Shown: positions 19,254 to 29,127 of the stretch, in pieces
Layout of the letters: each line of letters begins with the position of its first letter
How positions within the stretch are numbered: the first letter of the stretch is position 1
Assembly (NCBI RefSeq): GCF_003989745.1
Contig: NZ_RZGS01000008.1
Location: 19,739-83,738 of the forward strand
Direction: 5' to 3'
DNA: 64,000 bases
Source of the DNA: Legionella septentrionalis
Lineage (GTDB): Bacteria > Pseudomonadota > Gammaproteobacteria > Legionellales > Legionellaceae
Translations under genes and position numbers: made by a program
Notes under the pieces: model-generated
Seen by the model: the letters and a program-made list of their open reading frames with translations, nothing else
Told to the model about the DNA's origin: nothing
Databases searched by the model: none

Positions 19254-19335
19254 ACACACGCTTCGTCACATGCGATAGGGTCCTGAGGATTTGCTTTAGC
19301 AAAGTCTTGCGGGTGTCGTATGGGAAGTGTGGAGG
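19254..19335 (+). ncRNA. Structured rpsB leader (S2 autoregulatory type)
   Basis: The leader before rpsB folds into a branched structure by eye. An outer stem pairs CACAC..CTTC (19254-19264) with GAAGTGTG (19324-19331). A middle stem pairs CATGCGAT (19268-19275) with GTCGTATG (19315-19322) including wobble pairs. An inner hairpin TTTGCT-TT-AGCAAA lies at about 19290-19303. This resembles the conserved gammaproteobacterial rpsB leader through which ribosomal protein S2 represses its own operon. That role is established in E. coli and is inferred here from position and shape. Confidence 0.72.
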
Positions 19336-19355
19336 CCTAACCCTGGAGAATATAA

Positions 19356-20105
19356 ATGTCTGTAAGTATGCGTGAATTATTGGAAGCAGGTGCACATTTT
19401 GGTCACCGTACCCGGTTTTGGAACCCTAAAATGTCTGAGTACATTTTTGGCTCCCGCAATAAAATCCACATCATCAATTTAGAAAAAACCATGCCCATGT
19501 TAAACGATGCGCTTAATTACATTGGTCGTTTAGCTGCTAACAAGGCAAAAATTTTATTTGTGGGCACCAAAAGAGCTGCTCAAGAAAGCATCCGCGAACA
19601 AGCTAGACGTTGTGGCATGCCTTATGTTGATCATCGTTGGCTGGGTGGCATGTTAACCAACTACAAAACAGTTCGCCAATCTATTTTCCGTTTGAAAGAA
19701 TTGAAGAAAATGCGTGATGATGGTGCGTTTAATCACATGATTAAAAAAGAAGCGTTGATGTTGACTCGTGAACTGGAAAAACTTGAGCGCAGCCTTGGTG
19801 GTATAGAAGACATGGGCGGCTTACCAGATGCCTTGTTTGTAGTGGATGTCGGTTTTGAGCATATTGCTGTAGAAGAAGCCCGTCGGCTGAAAATCCCCGT
19901 TATTGGTATTGTAGATACCAACAATGATCCAGACAATGTGGATTACGTCATTCCAGGTAACGACGATTCCATGCGTGCAGTTGATATCTATGTTCGCTGC
20001 GTTGCGGATGCCATCATTAATGCGCAAAGGGGCAATACAGTAGGTAACATGTCAGCGGATGCAGAATTTGTTGAAGTTCCTACTGAAAAGGAAGGAAAAG
20101 AATAA
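19356..20105 (+). CDS. rpsB: 30S ribosomal protein S2
   Basis: Small-subunit ribosomal protein bound at the head/body junction, needed with S1 for initiation. Its 249 residues are typical. The N terminus ([22 protein letters not shown]) and the [18 protein letters not shown] and [17 protein letters not shown] regions are diagnostic. It is preceded by a 17-spaced promoter and a structured leader. It is followed by a strong hairpin and tsf, the standard rpsB-tsf pairing, with pyrH and frr downstream. Confidence 0.98.
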   Translation: MSVSMRELLEAGAHFGHRTRFWNPKMSEYIFGSRNKIHIINLEKTMPMLNDALNYIGRLAANKAKILFVGTKRAAQESIREQARRCGMPYVDHRWLGGMLTNYKTVRQSIFRLKELKKMRDDGAFNHMIKKEALMLTRELEKLERSLGGIEDMGGLPDALFVVDVGFEHIAVEEARRLKIPVIGIVDTNNDPDNVDYVIPGNDDSMRAVDIYVRCVADAIINAQRGNTVGNMSADAEFVEVPTEKEGKE

Positions 20106-20118
20106 TTCTTTCCTACGG

Positions 20119-20153
20119 CATTAGTGAGCATAATTTGCTTATGCTCACTAATG
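20119..20153 (+). terminator. 15-bp perfect hairpin between rpsB and tsf (attenuator)
   Basis: CATTAGTGAGCATAA (20119-20133) pairs perfectly with TTATGCTCACTAATG (20139-20153) around a 5-base loop. The T run downstream is displaced by about ten bases (CTAATTTTTATT). It is therefore likely a partial terminator that lowers tsf relative to rpsB, or a 3' stabilising stem. Confidence 0.7.
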
Positions 20154-20310
20154 TACATAGTCTAATTTTTATTATCCCTGTTCATTTAGACTACTAGTTT
20201 AAACTGATAACGAAATACTGTAGCCGGCAACCTTATTAGGGGTGAAGGGATACATGTAAACTTTCCCAATAACGCAATTCCGCTACAAATTTGATGATAC
20301 GGAGAAGAAT

Positions 20311-21198
20311 ATGGCAACAATCAGTGCTGCATTAGTTATGAAGCTGCGTGAGCTCACCGGCGCAGGTATGATGGAATGCAAAAAATTCTTGATTGAAACA
20401 GAAGGTGATATAGAAAAAGCAATTACGGAAATGCGTAAAGCCGGTCAAGCCAAAGCAGATAAAAAGGCAGGTCGTATTGCTGCAGAAGGTGCAATCGTAA
20501 TTGCACGCGCTGCCGATGGTCGCCGTGCTGTGATGATGGAAGTAAACAGCGAAACCGATTTCGTTGCACGTGACGTTAATTTCAATAATTTTGCCAACCA
20601 GGCTGCAGAAACAGCGTTAAACAGTCAAGCAAAAGATGTGGATGCCATAGCGAATGAAGGATTGGCCGGCGGTAGCAGTACAGTCGAGCAGGCACGACAA
20701 GAATTAATTGCAAAAATCGGCGAAAACATCAAACTGCGTCGTTTGCATCCGATGGAATGCGATGGCGTTATCGGCCATTATTTGCACGGCAGTAAAATTG
20801 GTGTGTTGGTTGCATTGAAAGGTGGAGATGAAAACCTGGCAAAAGACATTGCCATGCACATCGCTGCAAGCCGTCCTATTGTGGTCAGCCGTGAGCAGGT
20901 TCCCGCCGATGCGATTGAAAATGAGCGTGAAATATTCCAGGCACAGGCTCGTGAAAGCGGTAAACCGCAAGAGATCGTTGATAAAATGATTGAAGGCCGC
21001 ATCAGTAAATTTATCGATGAAGTCAGTTTGCATGGCCAACCTTTTGTAAAAGATCCAAACAAGAAAGTTGGGCAATTGTTAAAAGAGAAAAATGCAGAAG
21101 TGACTTCTTTTGTGCGTTTCGAAGTTGGCGAAGGAATCGAGAAGAAGGAAGATAACTTTGTTGCGGAAGTAATGGCACAAGTTCGCGACCAAGAATAA
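20311..21198 (+). CDS. tsf: Elongation factor Ts
   Basis: Guanine nucleotide exchange factor for EF-Tu. The 295-residue protein has the signature N-terminal UBA-like region ([20 protein letters not shown]), then the [11 protein letters not shown] motif at about residues 75-85 that contacts EF-Tu, and the dimerisation/core region ([17 protein letters not shown]). It is separated from rpsB by 205 bases holding a strong hairpin, and from pyrH by a terminator-like hairpin, so the three genes probably differ in output. The ribosome site (CGGAGAAG) is adequate. Confidence 0.98.
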   Translation: MATISAALVMKLRELTGAGMMECKKFLIETEGDIEKAITEMRKAGQAKADKKAGRIAAEGAIVIARAADGRRAVMMEVNSETDFVARDVNFNNFANQAAETALNSQAKDVDAIANEGLAGGSSTVEQARQELIAKIGENIKLRRLHPMECDGVIGHYLHGSKIGVLVALKGGDENLAKDIAMHIAASRPIVVSREQVPADAIENEREIFQAQARESGKPQEIVDKMIEGRISKFIDEVSLHGQPFVKDPNKKVGQLLKEKNAEVTSFVRFEVGEGIEKKEDNFVAEVMAQVRDQE

Positions 21199-21236
21199 GT
21201 TTCGTCATTAATTGATTCTTACATTTTTTAGATATT

Positions 21237-21289
21237 AAGCCCCCTTGCTGTAGATGGTAATTATTCTGCGGCAAATTTGGGGCTTTTTT
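21237..21289 (+). terminator. Terminator-like hairpin between tsf and pyrH
   Basis: AAGCCCC (21237-21243) pairs with GGGGCTT (21279-21285). Inside it TTGCTGTAGA pairs with TCTGCGGCAA using wobble pairs, and a run of six T follows. It has the form of a Rho-independent terminator, yet pyrH starts only about 14 bases later. pyrH must therefore rely on read-through or on a promoter inside tsf. Confidence 0.75.
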
Positions 21290-21303
21290 ACGAGTGAACT
21301 TTC

Positions 21304-22041
21304 ATGAATGACAATCAACCAAAACTAAAATATAAACGCATAGTATTAAAATGCAGCGGCGAAGCCTTGATGGGCAAAGCACAATTTGGTATCGATCCTG
21401 CTATTTTGGATAGGATGGCTAAAGAAGTTGCCGAGCTTATCCAAATGGGCGTTGAGGTTGGTTTAGTTGTTGGCGGTGGGAATTTATTTCGCGGCAAGGC
21501 ATTGTCGCAGGCAGGATTAGGACGGGTTACCGGCGATCACATGGGTATGCTGGCGACTGTGATGAATGCTTTGGCTTTGCGTGATGCGCTTGAGCGCATT
21601 GATTTACCTGCGCGTATTATGTCGGCTATCCCAATGCTTGGAGTTGTCGATCCATACCACCGCCGTAAAGCAATGACGCATTTGCGTAATGGACATGCAG
21701 TCATTTTTGCTGCAGGCACAGGCAATCCTTTTTTTACAACGGATTCGGCTGCTTGTTTACGGGCAATTGAAATAGGGGCGGATATCGTATTGAAAGCAAC
21801 AAAAGTTGACGGCGTTTATTCAGCTGATCCTCTTAAAAATCCGGAAGCGATACGCTATGATTTCTTAACTTATCGCGACGTGTTAAGTCAAGGCTTACAA
21901 GTGATGGATTCAACCGCAATTTGCTTATGTCAGGAGCAAGGGATGCCATTACAAGTGTTTAATATGTCAGAACCCAACGCATTAAAGAAAATTGTTACCG
22001 GCGAGCGGGTTGGAACTATCATAGGAGCAAACCATGAGTGA
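21304..22041 (+). CDS. pyrH: UMP kinase
   Basis: Phosphorylates UMP to UDP; amino-acid-kinase fold, allosterically controlled by GTP and UTP. The 245 residues show [16 protein letters not shown] at the N terminus, the glycine-rich [11 protein letters not shown] and the [14 protein letters not shown] and [13 protein letters not shown] motifs, all characteristic. The last eight bases overlap frr, so translation of the two is coupled. A terminator-like hairpin sits immediately upstream. Confidence 0.97.
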   Translation: MNDNQPKLKYKRIVLKCSGEALMGKAQFGIDPAILDRMAKEVAELIQMGVEVGLVVGGGNLFRGKALSQAGLGRVTGDHMGMLATVMNALALRDALERIDLPARIMSAIPMLGVVDPYHRRKAMTHLRNGHAVIFAAGTGNPFFTTDSAACLRAIEIGADIVLKATKVDGVYSADPLKNPEAIRYDFLTYRDVLSQGLQVMDSTAICLCQEQGMPLQVFNMSEPNALKKIVTGERVGTIIGANHE

Positions 22042-22591
22042 GGATATCAAACGCGACGCTGAAAAGCGCATGAAAAAGGCCGTGGAATCGCTGCAGCATG
22101 AAATGGCTAAAATCCGTACCGGAAGAGCCAATGCAAGCCTTCTTGATCATATACAAGTTGATTATTACGGCAGTCTTACCCCGTTAAACCAGGTAGCCAA
22201 TGTAACCAGCAGCGATGCACGCACATTGATGGTTACTCCTTGGGATAAAAGCATGATTGCTGCAGTTGAAAAAGCGATTTTAAATTCAGATCTCGGTTTA
22301 AATCCTGCTACTGCTGGTACAGCTATACGCGTTCCCATGCCTGCTTTGACGGAAGAGCGCCGTAAAGAAATGATTCGCATCGTCCGGGCGGAAGCAGAAC
22401 AAGGACGCGTTTCCATAAGGAATATCCGTCGCGATGCAAACAACCAACTGAAAGATTTGGTTAAAGAGAAAGCCATTTCTGAAGATGATGAGCGCCGTGC
22501 CAATGAAGTAGTGCAAAAGTTGACTGACAAGTACATTGCCGAAGTGGATGCAGTCTTGGCGGAGAAAGAAAAAGATTTAATGGAAATTTAA
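22034..22591 (+). CDS. frr: Ribosome recycling factor
   Basis: Splits post-termination ribosomes together with EF-G. The 185 residues are the exact family length, with [21 protein letters not shown], a region near residue 55 ([12 protein letters not shown]) and [12 protein letters not shown], all diagnostic. The start overlaps the end of pyrH by eight bases. In many gammaproteobacteria uppS, cdsA and dxr follow. Here the cluster ends and convergent genes begin, so the local order has been rearranged. Confidence 0.98.
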   Translation: MSEDIKRDAEKRMKKAVESLQHEMAKIRTGRANASLLDHIQVDYYGSLTPLNQVANVTSSDARTLMVTPWDKSMIAAVEKAILNSDLGLNPATAGTAIRVPMPALTEERRKEMIRIVRAEAEQGRVSIRNIRRDANNQLKDLVKEKAISEDDERRANEVVQKLTDKYIAEVDAVLAEKEKDLMEI

Positions 22592-22676
22592 TCTGGTAAT
22601 ACAATAAATACATACAGACTGGTCATCCCTGCTAAGCTGGCCAGGCTGTAAATTTTGCTAATATTCATACTGGAAG

Positions 22677-23405
22677 CTATATCTCTGCTACATGTCCCCA
22701 CCTAGGCTCCCAAAATAGTTTTTTTAATTCCCCACTTTTTCTAAGCGTTTCTAAATAAGGCGATAAGGTTGCAGTACGGCAGGCAAGGATAATTAAGTTT
22801 GCTGTGTTTTTTACCGGTAAAGCAATTAAATTACCATTAAACTGTGTATGGATGTGACGAAATATGCTCCAATGTTCATTTATATTGGCTAGATTTACGG
22901 CAAGGATGCCGTTTTTATACAGTAAATTGTAACAAGCATTGAAAAATTTAGGTGTATTGCAATGCGACGGGAAAGAGTGGGCTTCATATAAATCAAGGAG
23001 TACATGCTGGTAACGCCGCGTATGTTGCTGCACAAACAAGTTTGCATCTTCCTGCAACACGTGCAGATTCTTGATTTCACCAGCCATAAAATACTTATAA
23101 GCTATATGGATGACTTCCGGATTGTTTTCTACTGCAAGCATGCTAAGCGATGGGAATAGCGGCGCCAGCGCATGCGCAACGCCGGCACCTCCCAAGCCAA
23201 GCAGACAACAGTCGGCAGGTTGCGTGCGGACAGCAAAGGTTAAATGCTTTATATAGCTTAAACCAGGCTTTGCCGGGTTGCGGCGGTTGATCATACTTTG
23301 CAGGGAGTCGCTTCCTAAAGTTAACCACCGGTAGAATAAATTCTGATGTACTTTTGCCCCATTTGGCGTTGCAAAAATACACTGTCCTGCTAGCGTCTTC
23401 CACAT
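22677..23405 (-). CDS. Spermidine-synthase-like methyltransferase-fold protein
   Basis: A 242-residue protein with the Rossmann fold of spermidine synthases and class I methyltransferases. The nucleotide-binding segment is CLLGLGGAGVAHAL followed by an acidic strand end (LAVENNPEVIHIAYKYF), close to SpeE. However, the SpeE catalytic signature (DSSDPxGP) reads DLYEAHSFP here, so the aspartate pair needed to bind putrescine is not conserved and true spermidine synthase activity is doubtful. It starts one base after astB ends, so it is the last gene of the minus-strand ast operon. An arginine- or polyamine-linked role is a guess from context. Confidence 0.72.
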   Translation of the reverse strand: MWKTLAGQCIFATPNGAKVHQNLFYRWLTLGSDSLQSMINRRNPAKPGLSYIKHLTFAVRTQPADCCLLGLGGAGVAHALAPLFPSLSMLAVENNPEVIHIAYKYFMAGEIKNLHVLQEDANLFVQQHTRRYQHVLLDLYEAHSFPSHCNTPKFFNACYNLLYKNGILAVNLANINEHWSIFRHIHTQFNGNLIALPVKNTANLIILACRTATLSPYLETLRKSGELKKLFWEPRWGHVAEI

Positions 23406-23406
23406 A

Positions 23407-24765
23407 TTAGCATTGGAATGGGTAAATAGAGCCTAAATCAAGTATAGATGTTAGCTCATCAAGTGCGGTAAAACATTCGGTGATTAAAGCTGGATCATCC
23501 AATTCATCGGCATGCAATTGCGGGCGGTAATGTTTGTCTATCCAAATCTCCAGGGTATCCAGTAATGCATCGGTTACAATCACACCAGAATGCATGGCCG
23601 CCAATTCTTCTTCGTTTAAAAGCACACGCAGCCGCAGGCAGGCAGGCCCTCCGCCATTGCGCATGCTTTGCTTTAAATCCATGTAATGCGCCATGGTTAT
23701 TGGATTGCTGGCATCGGCTAATAAAGCGTCAATAAATGACTTGATTTGTGTATGTTGCTCGCACTCAATAGGAGAAATTAATGCCATGTGTTTTTCACGG
23801 GTATTGGCAGCAGGCAAAGTGACCAACTGGGAGTTAAATAAATAACTATTAACTGCATCCGCTATCGAAATTTGTTTTTGATTCACTTCAATAAGGCAGA
23901 GCGGAAAATCAGCCATGGTTTTCAACTGCTGCAAGATTTTCTTTTGGTGTAGCAAGGCTTCTTCATGCAAGAGCATGACAAATTCATTCGCAACGCCAAT
24001 CACATCATTATGGAAAACCCCCTGATCGATGGCTTTGGGGTTTTGGCAGGCAAACAAAACGCGTTGCGGGTTAAGCAGGTGGTTGCGGGCAATGGCTTGC
24101 GACGCTTCCAGGGTTTGCCGGGCAGGGTAGCGCAAAGGTGCAGGATAAGAATTGTTAGCAGGCAATGCTTGTTTTCCATACACAAAGAAATTTATCCCTG
24201 CCACACCATGCTCGGCGCATAAACGGTTATGGTTGGCGGCCCCTTCATCACCCATGGTCACGGTGCGTGGCAAGCATTCATGATGTTGAAAATACCGTTC
24301 ATCAGCAAATATCTTTTTTAATAGTTTCGCTGAAAAATCAGCTTCCTGGCAGCGATGCAGATTCGTAATTAAATTCGCTGCGGTAAAATGAACGCGTTGA
24401 TCTGCTGTATCCAGACTGGAACTCACGGTGGCTGTATTCGCGGTCCACATGCTGGCCGCAGAATAACAAGCGCTTAATAAGCCTGGATCAGTCATTTTGG
24501 CCTTGCGCACTTGCTCTGCAGGAGCGCCGGTAAAACCTAATTGGCTTAGCAAATGCAAATTGGGTCTTTGCTGTGGGGGCAGCAAGGCTTGTTTTATCCC
24601 CAAATGATGCAGTAAGCGCATTTTTGTAATGCCTTGCCGTGCTGCCGCGGCTGGATTAGCAAGGGTAAACGCGTTTGCAGTAGAAGCAATATTGCCCGCT
24701 GCCAAACCGGCATAACTATAGCTTGGGCCAACCAGCCCATCCATATTAAGTTCATATACCTTCAT
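23407..24765 (-). CDS. astB: N-succinylarginine dihydrolase
   Basis: Second enzyme of the arginine succinyltransferase (AST) pathway; hydrolyses N2-succinylarginine to succinylornithine, ammonia and CO2. From ATG 24765 it has 452 residues (E. coli 447) and begins [20 protein letters not shown], matching the family start. That ATG overlaps the astD stop as ATGA, which supports it over the longer frame opening at 24798. The catalytic cysteine lies in [13 protein letters not shown], and the conserved [13 protein letters not shown] region is present. It sits between astD and a spermidine-synthase-like gene in one minus-strand operon. Confidence 0.94.
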   Translation of the reverse strand: MKVYELNMDGLVGPSYSYAGLAAGNIASTANAFTLANPAAAARQGITKMRLLHHLGIKQALLPPQQRPNLHLLSQLGFTGAPAEQVRKAKMTDPGLLSACYSAASMWTANTATVSSSLDTADQRVHFTAANLITNLHRCQEADFSAKLLKKIFADERYFQHHECLPRTVTMGDEGAANHNRLCAEHGVAGINFFVYGKQALPANNSYPAPLRYPARQTLEASQAIARNHLLNPQRVLFACQNPKAIDQGVFHNDVIGVANEFVMLLHEEALLHQKKILQQLKTMADFPLCLIEVNQKQISIADAVNSYLFNSQLVTLPAANTREKHMALISPIECEQHTQIKSFIDALLADASNPITMAHYMDLKQSMRNGGGPACLRLRVLLNEEELAAMHSGVIVTDALLDTLEIWIDKHYRPQLHADELDDPALITECFTALDELTSILDLGSIYPFQC

Positions 24766-26258
24766 CGTATTTCGTCGCCAGGGATGCCTGGCAGCCATTG
24801 TGCAGGGGGTTGTAATTCACTTTGCTCCAGGCTTGCTATGGGATAGGCACAATAATCGGCTGCAAAATAAGCGCTGGGTCTGTGATTACCACTATGGCCT
24901 ATACCGCCAAACGGCAAATTGCTTGCAGCACCTGTTGTCGGTCTGTTTAAGCTTAATACGCCGGCGCGTATTGTGGCAAAAAAATGCTGATAATGGTGTT
25001 CATTATCGCTTAACAAACCTGCCGCCAAACCGTAACGCGTTTGATTCGCCAAAGTTAACGCTTCATCAAAATCCCGATACCGGTAAACTTGTACAAAAGG
25101 CGCGAAAATTTCTGTATCGGGCGGATTATTGACTTTGGACATGTCCATAATCCCTGGGGAAAGAAAACCAGTGTTTTCACGCAGCAAAGTCATGGGCAAT
25201 AAAGAGATCCCGCCTGCTTCTTGTAGATGTTTTTGTGCAGCGAGATGGGATAAGGCATGTTCATAACGAATCACCGGCCCCATAAAGGGCTCAGGTTGTT
25301 CATTAAACTTACCTATCTTCACTTGCTGACAAAGCTTGATAAACTTAGCAAGAAATTCATCCCCTTTCTGGCTATCCGGAATTAACAGCCTGCGTGCACA
25401 AGTACAGCGTTGTCCTGCAGTAATTAGCGTTGATAAAAGGGTATAATAAAGTGCGGCTTTAATATTATTAACTTCATCAAGAATTAAGGGATTATTGCCG
25501 CCCATTTCCAAGGCCAGGATCACTTCAGGCCGCTCACTGAATTGTTGATGAATCTTTAATCCAGTCTGATAGCTTCCTGTAAAAAAAACACCCTGAATAT
25601 CCTGGCTCAGTAAAGTTTTCGCGGCTTGTGCCTCCCCTTGTATGCAATTGAAAACCCCGGCCGGTAAATCGCTGTCATGCCAGCATTCAGCAATAAGCTG
25701 CGCTACGCCTGGTGTTAACTCACTGGGTTTATAAACGATGGTGTTGCCCGCTAATAGCGCCGGGACAATATGGCCATTGCTCAAGTGAGCCGGGAAATTA
25801 AATGGACCGAGAACCGCGACCACTCCATGGGGTTTATAACGAACATAACCTGTAGCATCAGCATTGCTGACTTTTTTTTCGGCAGTTCTTTCTTCATATG
25901 CTTTAATAGATAAGCTAATTTTACCGATCACGGCATTGACTTCGGTATCGGATTCCCAAAGCGGCTTACCTGTTTCCAGTGATATAAGTTGAGCAAGTTG
26001 TTTACGTTTTGCTGCAACATGCTGGGAAAAATTTTGCACACGTTTGACCCGTTCGGCGAAAGGAAAATTTGCCCAGTGTTGCAAGGCTTGCCTTGCAGCT
26101 GCAAAAGCAGCGGATACTTCTTCATGCGCTGCCAATCGGCCTTGCCAAACACTGGAGCCATTTGCCGGATTGATTGAATCAAGAGCCATGCCCGTACCTG
26201 CAACAAATGTCCCGTTGATATAATGCGATGGCTTATTTTTTAGCAGGTTGTTTATCAT
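24762..26258 (-). CDS. astD: Succinylglutamate semialdehyde dehydrogenase
   Basis: NAD-dependent oxidation of succinylglutamate semialdehyde to succinylglutamate, fourth step of the AST pathway. The aldehyde dehydrogenase signatures are visible: [22 protein letters not shown] (NAD-binding region), the general-base glutamate in [11 protein letters not shown] and the catalytic cysteine in [13 protein letters not shown] chose ATG 26258 (498 residues, beginning [18 protein letters not shown]) because the family starts just before the YINGxF segment. The frame stays open upstream to 26321 inside astA, so the genes overlap by about 26 bases. It ends overlapping astB by four bases. Confidence 0.93.
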   Translation of the reverse strand: MINNLLKNKPSHYINGTFVAGTGMALDSINPANGSSVWQGRLAAHEEVSAAFAAARQALQHWANFPFAERVKRVQNFSQHVAAKRKQLAQLISLETGKPLWESDTEVNAVIGKISLSIKAYEERTAEKKVSNADATGYVRYKPHGVVAVLGPFNFPAHLSNGHIVPALLAGNTIVYKPSELTPGVAQLIAECWHDSDLPAGVFNCIQGEAQAAKTLLSQDIQGVFFTGSYQTGLKIHQQFSERPEVILALEMGGNNPLILDEVNNIKAALYYTLLSTLITAGQRCTCARRLLIPDSQKGDEFLAKFIKLCQQVKIGKFNEQPEPFMGPVIRYEHALSHLAAQKHLQEAGGISLLPMTLLRENTGFLSPGIMDMSKVNNPPDTEIFAPFVQVYRYRDFDEALTLANQTRYGLAAGLLSDNEHHYQHFFATIRAGVLSLNRPTTGAASNLPFGGIGHSGNHRPSAYFAADYCAYPIASLEQSELQPPAQWLPGIPGDEIR

Positions 26259-27306
26259 AACCTTCCTTGTTTGACAGGATGTTTTCATCAAGTTGCAGCG
26301 GCACGATCCGAACCGAATCACCGCTTTGGACTTCTAATATTTCAGCTGTTTCTTTGCTGAGGATGCAATGATTGTTTTCATTAAAAATAACTTGACTAAT
26401 GGTAGCACGAAAATCGAGCTTCGTATTGGCGACGATAAAACGCTTGCCGCATACATCATCAATCAGATTTTTCACAATGTAAACGCGGCTTGCTGCGGTA
26501 CTGCGAATTGCGGTTTTGGGTGCCTCCAAAGTTGGGCCTGCGTCAAAAATATCAACGTAGTGATTAAAACGAAATCCTTCACGCAATAAAATATTCATGG
26601 CAGCTAGACTCGTTTCATGTGGTTTACCAAGGACTGCTTGCGCAGCGCTGGGTAAAAGTTTTATATACACCGGATTTCTTGGCATTAAATCCGCTATAAA
26701 TTGTTTATTGGTAGAAAGTGTTAATCGATCCGCTTCCGCAAAGCTCATATGAAAAAAATGACTGCCTACTGCATCCCAAAATGGGGAGTCGCCTTTAGCA
26801 TCGGAAATTCCGCGCATTTCTGCAATTACGGTCGTGGCGAAGCGCTCGGGATATTGTGCCATGAACAGGAAACGTGCGCGGGAGAGCAACAAGCCGTTGC
26901 TGGTGTGGCGATAATCTGGACGTAAAAAGAGCGTGCAAATTTCACTGCATCCCTGGTAATCATTCACCAGGCTTAATACTTCATAATCCGTTCTTATATT
27001 CAGGGAATGGCACATACGTGTGCGTTTTGAAACCTTATAGGAATAAAAAGGTGAATCATGTCCAATATAAGCTTCAATGGCTGAAGTGCCCACCACTGTT
27101 TTTTTATCCAAATCTTCAATTACAAATAAATAATATTCATTTTCTGGATGTTCAACGGTTTTATTGAACGAATACGTAGCCCAGGAGAGACGTTTGCGCA
27201 ATAATTCCTTATCTTTTGGAAGGGTTGTAATGCCTATGCCGCTTTCTTCCGCAAGATGGCAAATCGCGACGAGATCTTTCTCTTTGGCACTGCGAAATAA
27301 CATCAT
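26233..27306 (-). CDS. astA: Arginine N-succinyltransferase
   Basis: First AST-pathway enzyme; transfers succinyl from succinyl-CoA to the alpha-amino group of arginine. From ATG 27306 the protein is 357 residues and starts [20 protein letters not shown], aligned with the family start (E. coli AstA is 344). The frame extends to 27336 inside the M20 gene. It shows GNAT-like features such as [27 protein letters not shown] and the region [11 protein letters not shown] typical of AstA. It ends with a short polar tail overlapping the astD start. The gap to the upstream M20 hydrolase is only about 10 bases. Confidence 0.93.
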   Translation of the reverse strand: MMLFRSAKEKDLVAICHLAEESGIGITTLPKDKELLRKRLSWATYSFNKTVEHPENEYYLFVIEDLDKKTVVGTSAIEAYIGHDSPFYSYKVSKRTRMCHSLNIRTDYEVLSLVNDYQGCSEICTLFLRPDYRHTSNGLLLSRARFLFMAQYPERFATTVIAEMRGISDAKGDSPFWDAVGSHFFHMSFAEADRLTLSTNKQFIADLMPRNPVYIKLLPSAAQAVLGKPHETSLAAMNILLREGFRFNHYVDIFDAGPTLEAPKTAIRSTAASRVYIVKNLIDDVCGKRFIVANTKLDFRATISQVIFNENNHCILSKETAEILEVQSGDSVRIVPLQLDENILSNKEGYDKQPAKK

Positions 27307-27316
27307 GGTGACACCT

Positions 27317-28543
27317 TCAGTCGTGTAATTCTTCAAGGCCGCCTTCTGCCAGATTGGCTAATAATAAGGCACTTAACAAAGCTCGTTCCGCCAGGCTGTC
27401 TATTAATATAAATTCCTCTGGTGTATGGATATGCCCACCGCGCACGCCTAAGGTATCTATCACAGGTAAACCATGCTGTGCAAGGTTATTCCCATCACAA
27501 CAACCGCCGCTATCTTGCCAATTGATGGTTAATCCCAACTGCTTTCCTATAGATTGTATGCGTTCAAATAAACGCTGCGTGGCTCGATTCACCTGTTTAA
27601 CCGGACGATGGAAACTTCCTGTCCATGACAGGAAATAATCGTGGCGTCGGAATTTTTTTGTGATTTCATCAAGTTTTGCATGCACCCAATTTGCATCTTC
27701 TGCTTGGCTTATCCGTACATCTAATTTGGCAACAGCTTTATCAGGAACTATATTTAAAGCGCTACCGCCTGATATTTTGCCAACATTGATGGTAACGCCT
27801 GGCCGTGTACCATTTAATGCGTCAATGGCAAGCACGATTTCTGCCAAATAGCAAATAGCATTGCGTCCTTCGTGAAAGTTACGTCCCGCATGCGCGGCTT
27901 TGCCAATAGCTACCAAAGTGAATTTTCCACTGCCCCGGCGATTTTTTGCCAACTGACCCAATTCATCCATTGCGGGTTCATAGACGAATGCAGCTTGATA
28001 GTTATTGGCTATTTGATCTAAAAAAATGCTGGAAGAAGGAGAGCCGATTTCTTCATCGGCATTGATGACCACATCCCAGCCTAATTCATGTGCCAGAGGG
28101 GTTTGTTCAAATGCGTTTAAAGCCTGTAACATGACGATTAAGCCACCTTTCATGTCTGTAACGCCAGGCCCGTTTAAGCGGTTAGCGTCAACATGAGTCA
28201 GTTTTTGGAAGGGATGGTCAATGCCATATACGGTATCCATATGTCCGCAAAGAAGAATGCGGCGTTTTAATTCTGGGCGTTTTCTTATAAATAATGTTTC
28301 GCCACAGATAAGAGCAGTCTTTTCCCCAGTCATGTCAATGATAGTAGTTGCAATGGGAGGCAGAGTATTCATCTCCTCGGCCAAGGGAGCAAAAAGAGAT
28401 TGCAGGGCACGGTTGGTCTGTTGCAAGCCTTGAAGATTGTATGAGCCTGAATTGATTTCACAAAGTTGATGCAGCTGCTCCAGCATGATTTGCTGGTTAT
28501 GCTGAATGAATTTGGAGAGTTCCAATAATGATTTTAGCACCAT
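27317..28543 (-). CDS. M20-family metallohydrolase at head of ast operon
   Basis: Zinc-dependent amidohydrolase of the M20 family (carboxypeptidase G2/ArgE/DapE-like), 408 residues. Metal-site motifs are present: LLCGHMDTVYG (His, Asp), GPGVTDMKGGLIVML (bridging Asp), NADEEIGSPSSS (catalytic Glu and ligand) and a C-terminal His in GVRGGHIHTPEEF. The start follows GGGAG. It is the first gene of the operon with astA, astD and astB, while astE (succinylglutamate desuccinylase) is absent here. M20 enzymes of the DapE type cut N-succinyl bonds, so this protein may do the AstE step; that is inference. A general dipeptidase or N-acyl-amino-acid hydrolase is the alternative. Confidence 0.85.
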   Translation of the reverse strand: MVLKSLLELSKFIQHNQQIMLEQLHQLCEINSGSYNLQGLQQTNRALQSLFAPLAEEMNTLPPIATTIIDMTGEKTALICGETLFIRKRPELKRRILLCGHMDTVYGIDHPFQKLTHVDANRLNGPGVTDMKGGLIVMLQALNAFEQTPLAHELGWDVVINADEEIGSPSSSIFLDQIANNYQAAFVYEPAMDELGQLAKNRRGSGKFTLVAIGKAAHAGRNFHEGRNAICYLAEIVLAIDALNGTRPGVTINVGKISGGSALNIVPDKAVAKLDVRISQAEDANWVHAKLDEITKKFRRHDYFLSWTGSFHRPVKQVNRATQRLFERIQSIGKQLGLTINWQDSGGCCDGNNLAQHGLPVIDTLGVRGGHIHTPEEFILIDSLAERALLSALLLANLAEGGLEELHD

Positions 28544-28622
28544 TTGCTCCCTGTCAGGGTCTAAACATTATTTGAAATGGGTGTGCGCCCCCGGACAGGT
28601 AGCCGGAAAGCGCCTAAGAATA

Positions 28623-29012
28623 TTATTGACTTAATGACTCCCATAAAGCAATGCGTGCACCCGTGGGGTCAATAATTACGGCAAATTGCCCAAAATCGCC
28701 GACAGGTGTATTGGGAACTTGAATTTGAGCGCCATATTGTTGCGCTTTCTTAAGGCTTTCTTCGATGCTGCGCACAAGGACATAACTCATCCAATGCGGA
28801 GGAACGTGGCCGGCTTTCTCTTTGGAAATCTCCCAAATGCCGGCAAACTCATCACCGCCTGCCTTAATCATGGTATAGGTTTGCCCATTTCCCATGTCAT
28901 GATCGACAAATTGCCAATCGAATAAGTTGCCATAAAAATCTTTGGCAGCTTGTAGGTCAGATGTTGCCAGTTCGTTCCAACAAAATTCGCCGAAAGTTGG
29001 TTGTGTACTCAT
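28623..29012 (-). CDS. VOC (glyoxalase-like) family protein
   Basis: A 129-residue protein of the vicinal oxygen chelate superfamily, built of paired beta-alpha-beta-beta-beta units. It begins with GEFCWNELATSDLQAAKDFYGNLF, typical of glyoxalase/bleomycin-resistance-like proteins. A second unit contains YVLVRSIEESLKKAQQYGAQ and ends DPTGARIALWE, which carries the usual C-terminal glutamate ligand. Family members range from lyases to antibiotic-binding proteins, so no substrate can be named. It lies alone between the ast operon and a divergent secreted-protein gene. Confidence 0.85.
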   Translation of the reverse strand: MSTQPTFGEFCWNELATSDLQAAKDFYGNLFDWQFVDHDMGNGQTYTMIKAGGDEFAGIWEISKEKAGHVPPHWMSYVLVRSIEESLKKAQQYGAQIQVPNTPVGDFGQFAVIIDPTGARIALWESLSQ

Positions 29013-29127
29013 ATTTCCCCCTTAATTATTGTCCATTAAAGGCAAAAGAGTAGTCTTGCGTATGCATGAATGCAAGCGCGCAATTGTTTATGCTATACAA
29101 TAAGTTCATTTTATTACGGGGATTTGC

